Assembly (NCBI GenBank): GCA_964358855.1 | Contig: CAYHQQ010000017.1 | Span: forward strand, 1 to 64,000 | Direction of reading: 5' to 3' | DNA length: 64,000 bases | Source of the DNA: UBA2396 sp038042175 | GTDB lineage: Bacteria; Planctomycetota; Phycisphaerae; Phycisphaerales; UBA1924 | Shown: piece after piece, positions 55,480-63,703 of the stretch | Position numbering within the stretch: the stretch's first letter is position 1 | Layout: every line of letters begins with the position of its first letter | Position numbers and translations under genes: made by a program | Notes under the pieces: model-generated | The model's input: the letters and a program-made list of their open reading frames with translations, nothing else | Told to the model about the DNA's origin: nothing | The model's database searches: none

Positions 55480-55733
55480 TCGCCATCGTGCTCCCCCTGG
55501 CCTTGCTCCTGGGCGGCGCCGCCGTCTACGCCTTCATCCACGCCACCAAGCAAGGCCAGTTCGACGACCTCGACTCCCCACCCCACCGCGCCATCCACGA
55601 CGACGAGGCCTCTTCTCCTCCCCCACGCAGTGGGAGAGGTGTCGCTAGTCCGTGGGGGCGCAGCGACGGAGGGGGTGTCTCCCGCACGCCCGCCGCAGCC
55701 TCACATGCACTCCCCGCACAACGCACCGCCTGA
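55470..55733 (+). CDS. ccoS: CcoS with a tail encoded by a repeat element
   Basis: An 87-aa protein. Residues 1-46 are ordinary CcoS: one helix (VIAIVLPLALLLGGAAVYAF) then KQGQFDDLDSPPHRAI. CcoS is required for cofactor insertion in cbb3 oxidase. Residues about 48-71 (SSPPPRSGRGVASPWGRSDG and on) are the translation of a repeat whose other copy, at 15479-15543, is intergenic. The natural stop was probably near residue 50. AAGGAG precedes the ATG. Confidence 0.88.
   Translation: MSVIAIVLPLALLLGGAAVYAFIHATKQGQFDDLDSPPHRAIHDDEASSPPPRSGRGVASPWGRSDGGGVSRTPAAASHALPAQRTA
55612..55682. repeat. Repeat copy 2, inside the 3' end of ccoS
   Basis: Same two conserved blocks as 15479-15543 in the same orientation, but with a different and longer middle (GTCCGTGGGGGC) and a mismatch in the hairpin (GTGGGAGAG instead of GTGGGGGAG). 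Confidence 0.9.
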
Positions 55734-55848
55734 TCTCCCGCACGATTTTGTCCTAGCCCAAGAATCGTTCCCCCGTCCGCAACCGAATCCAGTCGCGCAC
55801 AGTCGGCGCAACAATACCTCTCCAAAGAACGCCTCTCTCCGCGCCTCT

Positions 55849-55871
55849 CCGCGTTCTCTGCGTTAAAACTG
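55849..55871. repeat. Dispersed intergenic repeat core, copy 2
   Basis: CCGCGTTCTCTGCGTTAAAA and then CTG, matching 36561-36585 apart from a small indel. It lies in the gap between ccoS and the converging Rrf2 gene. Confidence 0.75.
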
Positions 55872-55981
55872 TCTCTGGATTGCACGCCCTGCATGACGAA
55901 CTCGCGCATCGTCACACACGCCCCCTCCGCAATCTCCGCCCTCCTCCGCAACTCCGCGTTCGCCTTCGGCTTCGCTCGCGA

Positions 55982-56443
55982 TCACTTCCCCCGCTTGCGT
56001 TTCGCCGCCCCACGCTCCACCGTCGGGAACTGACAGCGGCTCGAACGCTTGCCCTCCCGCGTCAGGTCCGCAAACGTCGCCTCGCTCAAAATCCGCTCGA
56101 ACGACGCGATCGCGTCGTCGAGCTGCTGGTGCAGCTGGCAGAGTCTCGATCCATGCTCCGGAAGCCGCAGCGGACACGCCACGATCCTCCTGATCGGATC
56201 CACCGCGTTCACAACTTCCAGCACCGTGATCGCGCCCGGCTCCCGCGCCAGTCGAAACCCCCCGTTGGGCCCACGCTGCGACTCGACGATCCCCGCGCCC
56301 ACCAGATCCTGCATCACCTTGGACACATACCCGCCCGGAATCTGTCCCGACTCGGCGATCTCCTTCGACGTGCACGCCGTGCCCGGATGTGACGTGAGGT
56401 GCATGATCGATCGCAGCGCGTACTCGGCGGTGGAGGAGAGCAT
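55982..56443 (-). CDS. Rrf2-family regulator next to the nos operon
   Basis: A 153-aa Rrf2 protein with helix-turn-helix SKEIAESGQIPGGYVSKVMQ (about residues 26-46) and wing RGPNGGFRLAR. C90 and C102 in ACPLRLPEHGSRLCQLHQQL fit the Fe-S loop, but the middle Cys of the usual three is missing; C24 is the only other candidate in the N-terminal half. By position it is an NsrR-like NO or redox sensor for nos. The start is the ATG at 56443 with GGGAG upstream. It is divergent from the di-heme cytochrome. Confidence 0.9.
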   Translation of the reverse strand: MLSSTAEYALRSIMHLTSHPGTACTSKEIAESGQIPGGYVSKVMQDLVGAGIVESQRGPNGGFRLAREPGAITVLEVVNAVDPIRRIVACPLRLPEHGSRLCQLHQQLDDAIASFERILSEATFADLTREGKRSSRCQFPTVERGAAKRKRGK

Positions 56444-56479
56444 CAAAACTCCCTTCGGCGAAAGTCTCGTTCTATGTCC

Positions 56480-56647
56480 GGATATCCATCATACGCACCG
56501 CGCAAGCCCCGCATCGCCCGGAATCTCACCGAATCTCGCCCCCTGCCAGACCAGCAACATCCCCCAAACCAGTCCGAAAGAGCCTCTTTCGCAAGGAATT
56601 TGAGTCGAACGCTTGAACTCGGGTCAAGTAATGGATATAGATATCCA
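56480..56647. promoter_or_regulatory. Two GATATCCA-containing palindromes between rrf2 and the nos operon
   Basis: GGATATCC at 56480-56487 and TGGATATAGATATCCA at 56632-56647 share GATATCCA. They lie 37 bp from the Rrf2 start and 44 bp from the cytochrome start. They resemble the GGATAGT-ACTATCC site of the cco region in having GGATA/TATCC halves. Likely Rrf2 operators; no other element is evident in this gap. Confidence 0.55.
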
Positions 56648-56690
56648 GATATGTGTATATAGACCTCCCGTCCCATGTGGAGCACCACCC

Positions 56691-57629
56691 ATGGCCGCCC
56701 AACTCAGCCGACTCACCCTCGCCCCCAAAGCCCCCAACCACCCCGCCAGCCTCCCCGTGCTGGTCGCTCTGGCGGTCTCCCTCTCCGCCGCCACCCTCTG
56801 GGTTGCCCTCCTCTTCCTGGGAATCCACCTCTCGGTCTGGTCCACCCCAGATCCCCAGCGTGCCGAGTCCGCACGCCTGGCCGCCCTCGCCCCAGGCGAG
56901 GATCTCGACGTCGAACTCGTCGCACGCGGCGAGCGACTCTTCGCCAGATCCTGTGCCCAGTGCCATGCTTCCGATGGCACCGGCGTCGCCGGTCGCGGTG
57001 GCGACCTGGTCCACCCCTCATCCGCCCAGCCCACCTCACTGCCCGCTCTCACCGACTTCCTCACAGCCACGCATCCCGCGGGTTCAGCCCAGCCGAAACT
57101 CCCCGCGACCGACGCCGCGTCCATCGCCGCCTTCGTGCGCTCCCTCGAAAAGCCCGATCGCGTCTCCCACGACAGACTCGTGCTCGCTCGCCTCAACCTC
57201 CAGGACGCCGAGCGCGAGGCCGCTCGCGCCGCCAAGCGCGCCGAGAAGGCCGCCGCCAAGGAACTCGCCAAGTCCGCTCCCGCCGCCGCCGCCGCCGACG
57301 TCGTCGCGCCCGACGAAGAACTCGATCCCGACATGATCGCCGATGGCGCCAAGCTCTTCGTCGCCGCCTGCTCGACCTGCCACGGCACCGACGCCAAGGG
57401 ACTCCCAAACAACGGCAAGCCCCTGACCACCAGCCAGTTCATTGCTCGCCTCAGCGACGAGAACCTCGTCGCCTTCATCAAGCGCGGCCGCGACCCCGGC
57501 GATCCCGCCAACACATCCAAAATCGCCATGCCCCCAAAGGGCGGCAATCCCGCCATCAGCGACGACGACCTCGATTGCATCGTCACCTTCCTCCGCTCGC
57601 TGCAGCGGGCCGCCAAGGCAGGCCACTGA
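56691..57629 (+). CDS. Membrane-anchored di-heme cytochrome c of the nos operon
   Basis: A 312-aa protein with one N-terminal helix (SLPVLVALAVSLSAATLWVA) and two cytochrome c domains: C88-x-x-C91-H92 and C227-x-x-C230-H231, joined by an Ala/Lys-rich charged helix. Met ligands may be in the C-terminal PPKGG/AMPP segment. It likely carries electrons to NosZ, comparable to NosC proteins of clade II clusters. GGAG precedes the ATG. Confidence 0.88.
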   Translation: MAAQLSRLTLAPKAPNHPASLPVLVALAVSLSAATLWVALLFLGIHLSVWSTPDPQRAESARLAALAPGEDLDVELVARGERLFARSCAQCHASDGTGVAGRGGDLVHPSSAQPTSLPALTDFLTATHPAGSAQPKLPATDAASIAAFVRSLEKPDRVSHDRLVLARLNLQDAEREAARAAKRAEKAAAKELAKSAPAAAAADVVAPDEELDPDMIADGAKLFVAACSTCHGTDAKGLPNNGKPLTTSQFIARLSDENLVAFIKRGRDPGDPANTSKIAMPPKGGNPAISDDDLDCIVTFLRSLQRAAKAGH

Positions 57630-57695
57630 CCCGTCCATTCCTTCGGCCTCCAACGGGCGCAGCCCCGCCATCGGCCGAGTCACCGGAGCCTCCCC

Positions 57696-59783
57696 ATGAA
57701 AGCACGCACCTTCGCATTCCCCGGTCTCCTCTCCCTCGCACTCGTCGCCGACGCCTCGTTCATCGGTGCCGCACCCCAGGCTCTGGCCCTCTGGCAGCCT
57801 GAGCCCGGCGCAACCAAAAAGAAACGAGAACGCAAAGAAAAAGAAGTCGCGCCCCCCACCCAGGCCCAGCTCGAAGCCCTCTCCAAACTCGCCGTCGAAC
57901 GAAAGCTCACCCCCGACGACCTCGTCGCCGCCGCCAAAACCTACATGCCCAGCGGCCGCATCGACGACTACATCCTCTTCTCCTCCGGTGGCCAGAGCGG
58001 TTCGGTCTTCGTCATCGGCGTCCCCTCCATGCGACTCCTCCGCAGCATCTCCGTCTTCACGCCCGAGTCCTGGCAGGGCTACGGCTTCGCCGGCGACAAG
58101 GACCGCGTTCGCGAGCAACTCAAAATCAACGGCAAGGACGTCACCTGGGGCGACACCCACCACCCCGCCCTCAGCGAGACCAAGGGCGAATACGACGGCC
58201 AGTTCCTCTTCATCGGTGACAAGGCCAACGCCCGCGTCGCCGTCATCGACCTGCGCGACTTCGAAACCAAACAGATCGTCAAAAACCCCCTCACCGTCAG
58301 CGACCACGGCGCCTCCTTCGTCACCCCAGACACCGACTACGTCATCGAAGGCGGCCAGTACGCCACCGTCCTGGGCTACGGCTACGCACCCCTGGCCGAC
58401 TACCAGAAGTCCTACCGCGGTATGGTCACCTTCTGGAAGTTCGACCGCGAACGCGGCCGAATCGATGAGGCCCAGTCGTTCGCCATGGAACTCCCGCCCT
58501 ACTGGCAGGACCTCGCCGACGCCGGCAAGGGCGCCTGTGATGGGCTCGTCTTCATCAACTCCTTCAACGTCGAGATGTCCACCGGTGGCGTCGAGAAGGG
58601 CCAGCCGCCCTTCGAGGCCGGCGCCAGCCAACGCGACACCGACTACATGCACATCATCGACTGGAAACTCGCCGCCGCCGCCTTCAAGGCCGGCAAGGCC
58701 GAGAAAATCAACGGCTTCCCCGTCCTCAAAATCGAGACCAGCATCGCCCTGGGCCTCCTCCACCTCACGCCCGAACCCAAGAGCCCCCACGGCGTCGACG
58801 TCACCCCCAACGGGCAATACGCCGTCGTTGCCGGCAAGCTCGACCCCCACGTCACCGTCTACTCCACCGCCAAGATCAAAAAGGCCATCGCCGACAAGAA
58901 GTACAGCGGCGTCGACACCTACAAGATCCCCATCCTCAACTTCGACGACGTGAAGGAAGCCCAGGTCGAACTCGGCCTTGGCCCGCTCCACACCCAGTTC
59001 GACAACAAGGGCTACGCCTACACCTCCCTCTTCCTCGACTCCGCCGTCGCCCGCTGGACCCTGGGCGGCGAATACGCCTCCAAGCACGAGGAACCCGCCT
59101 GGAAGCTCGTCACCAAGACCCCCGTCCAGTACAACATCGGCCACCTCTGCGCCGCCGAAGGCGACACCGTCTCCCCCGATGGCAGCTACCTCATCGCCAT
59201 GAACAAGTGGTCCGTCGACCGCTTCTTCACCACCGGCCCGCTCCTCCCCCAGAACTTCCAGCTCGTCGACATCAGCGCCACCGGCGCCACCATGCCCGTG
59301 CTCTACGACAGCCCCATCGGCGTCGGCGAGCCGCACTATTGCCAGATGATCAAAGCCGACAAGCTCAAGCCCTGGGCCGTCTACCCCGAGGTCGGCTGGA
59401 ACCCCCACACCCAGGCCGTCGAACCCGGCGCCCCCTCCCCCGGCAAGGAACGCGTCGTCCGCAAGGGCAACAAAGTCGACGTCTACATGACCGCCGTTCG
59501 CTCCCACTTCACCCCCGAGTCCGTCGAGCTCGAAGAAGGTGACCACGTCACCTGGCGCATCACCAGCACCGAGCGAGCCCTCGACTCCACCCACGGCTTC
59601 TGCATCGGCGGGTACAACATCAATCTCAGCCTCGAGCCCGGCGAGTACACCGAATTCGAGTTCATCGCCGACAAGCCCGGCACCTACCCCTACTACTGCA
59701 CCGAGTTCTGCTCGGCCCTCCACCTCGAAATGATGGGCTACCTCCAGATCAAGCCCAAGGCAACCACCGCCGCCGCCAAGTAA
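57696..59783 (+). CDS. nosZ: Nitrous oxide reductase, clade II (Sec-dependent)
   Basis: A 695-aa NosZ, reducing N2O to N2 in the periplasm. The signal peptide has no twin Arg, so export is by Sec. CuZ histidines lie in GDTHHPALSE, VSDHGASF, SPHGVDV, LGPLHTQFD and NIGHLCAAEG; the CuA site is C668-TEF-C672-SAL-H676-LE-M679 within the cupredoxin domain. CTEFCSALHLEM is the clade II form (clade I has CSWFCHALHMEM). A charged Lys/Glu tract (residues 38-51) follows the signal. GGAG precedes the ATG. Confidence 0.97.
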   Translation: MKARTFAFPGLLSLALVADASFIGAAPQALALWQPEPGATKKKRERKEKEVAPPTQAQLEALSKLAVERKLTPDDLVAAAKTYMPSGRIDDYILFSSGGQSGSVFVIGVPSMRLLRSISVFTPESWQGYGFAGDKDRVREQLKINGKDVTWGDTHHPALSETKGEYDGQFLFIGDKANARVAVIDLRDFETKQIVKNPLTVSDHGASFVTPDTDYVIEGGQYATVLGYGYAPLADYQKSYRGMVTFWKFDRERGRIDEAQSFAMELPPYWQDLADAGKGACDGLVFINSFNVEMSTGGVEKGQPPFEAGASQRDTDYMHIIDWKLAAAAFKAGKAEKINGFPVLKIETSIALGLLHLTPEPKSPHGVDVTPNGQYAVVAGKLDPHVTVYSTAKIKKAIADKKYSGVDTYKIPILNFDDVKEAQVELGLGPLHTQFDNKGYAYTSLFLDSAVARWTLGGEYASKHEEPAWKLVTKTPVQYNIGHLCAAEGDTVSPDGSYLIAMNKWSVDRFFTTGPLLPQNFQLVDISATGATMPVLYDSPIGVGEPHYCQMIKADKLKPWAVYPEVGWNPHTQAVEPGAPSPGKERVVRKGNKVDVYMTAVRSHFTPESVELEEGDHVTWRITSTERALDSTHGFCIGGYNINLSLEPGEYTEFEFIADKPGTYPYYCTEFCSALHLEMMGYLQIKPKATTAAAK

Positions 59784-59854
59784 CTCCCCGCACGCCCGCG
59801 GCCAACGCCGCGGGCGGGCCTTCCCCTCGCTCGCTGCACAACCGGGAGCACCCC

Positions 59855-60529
59855 ATGTCCTCATTCCTCAACGCCATCCTCGGACCCCGCGTGCCAAACC
59901 ACGAGCTCGAAAGCCACCGCGCCCGCTACCTCACCCCCACCCTCATCCTCTCCGCCGCACGCATCCTCCTCCTGGTCTCCCTCTTCCTGCCCTACTGGCA
60001 CATGACCCTCGAAGCCCCGCAGTACCCCGACGGCCTCTCCGTCACCGCCTACGTCAACCACCTCACCGGCGACGTGCGCGAGATCAACGCCCTCAACCAC
60101 TACATCGGCATGCGCCCCCTCGAAGAGGCCGCCCAGTTCGAACGCGCCGCCTCCGTATGGATGATCATCGCCATGGTCCTGCTCGTCGAAGGCGCCGCAC
60201 TGGTCCACAACCGCTGGGCCGCACTCCTCGCCCTCCCCGTCGTCTTCTTCCCCGTCGGCTTCCTCGTCGATCTCTCCTACTGGCTCAAACTCTTCGGCAC
60301 CCACCTCGACCCCAAAGCGCCCCTCTCCTCCTCCGTCAAGCCCTTCATCCCCCCCGTCCTCGGCAAGGGCACCGTCGGCCAGTTCGTCACCGTCTCCTCC
60401 GCCGGCACAGGCTGGTACCTCGCCGTCGCCGGCTCCCTCCTCGTCATTCTCGCCCTCTACTTCCACCGCCGCGCGTACAAGCCCCTCCACAAGCCCTTCC
60501 CCATCGCTCCCGCCGCGAGCCCAGTGTGA
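59855..60529 (+). CDS. Multi-pass membrane protein of the nos operon (NosB position)
   Basis: A 224-aa protein with about four helices (near residues 27-50, 98-115, 120-143 and 184-204). A conserved-looking periplasmic segment holds LPYWHMTLEAPQYPDGLSV and NALNHYIGMRPL, with His residues that could bind metal. Such proteins follow nosZ in clade II clusters and are often called NosB; the role is unproven. GGGAG precedes the ATG. It overlaps nosD by GTGA. Confidence 0.8.
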   Translation: MSSFLNAILGPRVPNHELESHRARYLTPTLILSAARILLLVSLFLPYWHMTLEAPQYPDGLSVTAYVNHLTGDVREINALNHYIGMRPLEEAAQFERAASVWMIIAMVLLVEGAALVHNRWAALLALPVVFFPVGFLVDLSYWLKLFGTHLDPKAPLSSSVKPFIPPVLGKGTVGQFVTVSSAGTGWYLAVAGSLLVILALYFHRRAYKPLHKPFPIAPAASPV

Positions 60530-61962
60530 TCAACGCCACCCCACGCCATTCCCGCATCGCCCTCTTCATGCTGGCCCTCCTCGCCTCCTTCGTCGCGCCT
60601 TTCACCGCGCGGGCCTCTCAACCCGCTTCTCAGGTCTCCACTCTCCAGTCCCGCGTCGACGCCGCCGCACCCGGCGACACCATCGAAGTCGCCCCCGGCT
60701 TCTATCCCGGCCTCCTCCGACTCACCAAGCCCCTCCGCCTCATCGGCCAGGGCCGCCCCGTCTTGGACGCCATGGGCCACGGCGACGTCGTCGAAATCAC
60801 CGGCGAGAACGTCACCCTCAGCGGCTTTGTCATCCGCGGCACCGGCGCCGACCTCGACGGCGAAAACGTCGGCATCCGCGTCCTCGCCAAGGGTGCCACC
60901 ATCGAAAGCAACGAGCTCGTCGACGTCCTCTTCGGCATCGATTGCAAAAACGCGCCCCGCTGCACCATCCGCTCCAACACCATCGGCGGCAAAGACCTCG
61001 ACATCGCCCGCCGAGGCGACGCCATCCGCCTCTGGCGATCCGACTACGCCCTCGTCGAATCCAACACCATCCGCGACGGCCGCGACGCCATCCTCTGGTA
61101 CTCCAACTACGTCGTCGTCCGCAACAACACCTGCCAGCGCTGCCGCTACGGCTTCCATCTCATGAACTCCACCAACATCACCATCGAGGACAACATCCTC
61201 GAAGGCAACTCCGTCGGTGTCTACTTCATGTACTCCTCCGACATCATCCTCCGCAACAACCAGATCAATCGCAACCGCGGCCCCAGCGGCTACGGCATCG
61301 GCCTCAAGGACTCCGACGCCTACACCATCGACAACAACTTCATCGCCGCCAACCGCGTGGGCATCTACCTCGACAACTCCCCCGTCCTCCGCTCCCGCCA
61401 CGCCCTCATCACCCACAACACCCTCGCCACCAACGACATCGGCATGAACTTCCTCCCCTCCGTCAAGGGAAACACCCTCGCCCTCAACAGCTTCATCGAT
61501 AACTTCGAGCAAGTCGCCGTCCTGGGACGCGGTGAACTCACCCAGAACGAATTCGATATCGACGGCCGCGGCAACTTCTGGAGCGACTACGCCGGCTACG
61601 ACCTCGACTCCGACTCCATCGGCGAACTCTCCTACGAGTCCCGCAAGCTCTTCGAGAACATGACCGCCCGCGAGCCCAAACTCCGCCTCTGGCTCTTCTC
61701 TCCCGCCCAGGAAGCCATCGAGTTCGTCGCCCGCGCACTCCCCGCCGTCCAGCCCGAGCCCCGCTTCGAAGACCTCTACCCCCTCGTCCAACCCGCCGGC
61801 TGCACCCTCGTCTCGGGCCACGCCGCATCCCCAGCCACCATGGTCTGGTGCGCCCTCGCCCTCCTCTCCATCGCCGCCTCCCTCCTCGCCCTCGCCATCG
61901 GCCCCGCCCTCCTTCCCAGCCGCGCTCCCACCACCTCCCTCGCCCCAGGACTCCCCTCATGA
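60526..61962 (+). CDS. nosD: NosD, periplasmic copper-site maturation protein
   Basis: A 478-aa NosD: signal peptide, then a right-handed beta-helix of CASH/NosD repeats (for example GVYFMYSSDIILRNN, GIGLKDSDAYTIDNNF), the conserved GNFWSDYAGYD, and a C-terminal membrane helix (about 440-465). It works with NosF and NosY to assemble the CuZ cluster. The GTG start at 60526 overlaps the previous stop; the stop overlaps nosF by ATGA. Confidence 0.94.
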   Translation: MINATPRHSRIALFMLALLASFVAPFTARASQPASQVSTLQSRVDAAAPGDTIEVAPGFYPGLLRLTKPLRLIGQGRPVLDAMGHGDVVEITGENVTLSGFVIRGTGADLDGENVGIRVLAKGATIESNELVDVLFGIDCKNAPRCTIRSNTIGGKDLDIARRGDAIRLWRSDYALVESNTIRDGRDAILWYSNYVVVRNNTCQRCRYGFHLMNSTNITIEDNILEGNSVGVYFMYSSDIILRNNQINRNRGPSGYGIGLKDSDAYTIDNNFIAANRVGIYLDNSPVLRSRHALITHNTLATNDIGMNFLPSVKGNTLALNSFIDNFEQVAVLGRGELTQNEFDIDGRGNFWSDYAGYDLDSDSIGELSYESRKLFENMTAREPKLRLWLFSPAQEAIEFVARALPAVQPEPRFEDLYPLVQPAGCTLVSGHAASPATMVWCALALLSIAASLLALAIGPALLPSRAPTTSLAPGLPS

Positions 61963-62837
61963 TCGCCATCTCCAATCTCCGCAAGCGATTCGGGCGATTC
62001 ACGGCCCTCGACGACATCTCCCTCCACGTCGCCCCCGGCGAATCCCTCGCCCTCTGGGGCGCCAACGGCGCCGGCAAGTCCACCCTCGTCCGCTGCGCCC
62101 TGGGCCTCTTCCGCTTCGATGGCCGCATCTCCGTCGGCGGCATCGATGTCGCCAAAGACGGCAAAGCCGCCCGCGCCCTCATCGGCTACGTCCCCCAGGA
62201 ACTCGGCTTCTACGACGACCTGGGCGTCGCCGAAGCAATCACCTACTTCGCTCGCCTCAAAGGCCTCCGCCGCACCGTCCCCGCCGATGCTCTCGCCCGC
62301 GTTGAACTCACAGGTCACGACAAGAAGCGCGTCCGCGAGCTCTCCGGCGGCATGAAACAACGCCTCGCCCTCGCCATCGCCCTCCTCGGTGACCCTCCCG
62401 TCCTCGTCCTCGACGAAGTCACCGCCAGCCTCGACGCCCTCGGCCGCGACGAATTTGTCGGCCTCCTCAAACGCCTGGGCACCCAGGGCCGCACCATGCT
62501 CTTTGCCTCCCACCGCCCCGAAGAAATCTCCGCCATGGCCACCCGCGTCATCATGCTCACCTCCGGCCGCATCCAGCGTGAGTGCACCCCCTCCGAACTG
62601 TTCGGGCACACCCAGCCGTCCCAGTCCATGAAGATCCGCCTCACCCCCGACTGGGCAAAGGCCGCCATGACCGTCCTCTCCTCCCGCGGCCTCAACGTCC
62701 ATCTCAACGGCGTCGGCGTCATCGTCCGCGTCGACCGCACCCAGAAAGCAACTCCCGTCCGCCTTCTCCTCGAAGCCAACATCCCCGTCGAGGACTTCGA
62801 TCTCCTCTCGGGCGACCATCAGGGAGGACACCCATGA
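61959..62837 (+). CDS. nosF: NosF, ABC transporter ATPase
   Basis: A 292-aa ABC ATPase with Walker A GANGAGKST (34-42), Q-loop YVPQELGFYDDL, signature LSGGMKQRLALA, Walker B VLVLDEVTASLD and switch His in FASHRPEE. The last 80 residues are a separate C-terminal domain. It pairs with NosY to support NosZ maturation. Confidence 0.94.
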   Translation: MIAISNLRKRFGRFTALDDISLHVAPGESLALWGANGAGKSTLVRCALGLFRFDGRISVGGIDVAKDGKAARALIGYVPQELGFYDDLGVAEAITYFARLKGLRRTVPADALARVELTGHDKKRVRELSGGMKQRLALAIALLGDPPVLVLDEVTASLDALGRDEFVGLLKRLGTQGRTMLFASHRPEEISAMATRVIMLTSGRIQRECTPSELFGHTQPSQSMKIRLTPDWAKAAMTVLSSRGLNVHLNGVGVIVRVDRTQKATPVRLLLEANIPVEDFDLLSGDHQGGHP

Positions 62838-63703
62838 CCACCCTGCCCATCCAATTCTCCCCGCACCGCTCCTCCTTCTTCGCCAACGTCCTCACCATCG
62901 CCCACCGCGAACTCCGCGACGCCGTGAAGTCCCGCTGGTTCGTCCTCTACTCCCTCGCCTTCGCCGCCCTGGGCCTGGGCGTCTCCTACCTCTCCGCCGC
63001 CTCAGGCGGCTCGGGCGGCGTCTCGGGCTTCGGCCGCACCAGCGCCGGCCTCATCAACCTCGTCATCCTCGTCGTCCCCCTCATGGCCATGACCGCCGGC
63101 GCCGCCACCATCGCCTCCGACCGCGAACGCGGCATGCTCGCCTACCTCCTCGCACAGCCCGTCTCCCGCCTCGAAGTCCTCCTCGGCAAGCACCTGGGCC
63201 TCTCCGGCTCCATCATCGCCAGCGTCTCGCTGGGCTTTGGAGTCTGCGCCGCCGTTCTGGCCGCCAAGGGCGGCATGGCCGACGCCCGCCTCTTTATCGC
63301 CCTGGTCCTCCTCTCCTTCGCCCTCGCCCTGGGCATGCTCAGCCTGGGCCTGCTCATCTCCGTCCTCGCCCACAAGGGCAGCGTCGCCACCGGCACCGCC
63401 GTCTTCGTCTGGCTCACCCTCGTCTTCGTCAGCGACCTGGGCATGATGGCCAGCACCCTCGCATGGCGCGTCAGAGTCGAGAAGCTCTTTGCCTTCTCCC
63501 TCCTCAATCCCTGCCAGGTCTTCAAAATGTGGTGCCTCTACTCCGTCGACGCCTCCCTCGACGTCCTTGGCCCCGCCGGCGTCTACGCCACCGACACCTT
63601 CGGCGCGCGACTCCCCCTGATCTTCGCCGGCGCCATGGCCGCCTGGATCATCCTCCCCCTCGCCCTCGCCGCCCTCATCTTCTCAAGGAGGTCGCCCGTA
63701 TGA
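62834..63703 (+). CDS. nosY: NosY, ABC transporter permease
   Basis: A 289-aa ABC-2-type permease with six helices. The N-terminal amphipathic tract TIAHRELRDAVKSRWFVLYS and the loop IASDRERGMLAYLLAQPVSR are typical of NosY. Overlaps nosF and nosL by ATGA. Confidence 0.94.
   Translation: MTTLPIQFSPHRSSFFANVLTIAHRELRDAVKSRWFVLYSLAFAALGLGVSYLSAASGGSGGVSGFGRTSAGLINLVILVVPLMAMTAGAATIASDRERGMLAYLLAQPVSRLEVLLGKHLGLSGSIIASVSLGFGVCAAVLAAKGGMADARLFIALVLLSFALALGMLSLGLLISVLAHKGSVATGTAVFVWLTLVFVSDLGMMASTLAWRVRVEKLFAFSLLNPCQVFKMWCLYSVDASLDVLGPAGVYATDTFGARLPLIFAGAMAAWIILPLALAALIFSRRSPV

Noticed and set aside
56613..56627. FNR-like box TTGA-N7-TCAA upstream of the nos operon
   Set aside because: Canonical FNR/CRP-type sites have six bases between TTGA and TCAA; here there are seven.
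57084..59864. 926-codon open frame opposite nosZ
   Set aside because: Antisense shadow, very rich in Gly/Asp/Val; NosZ is certain.
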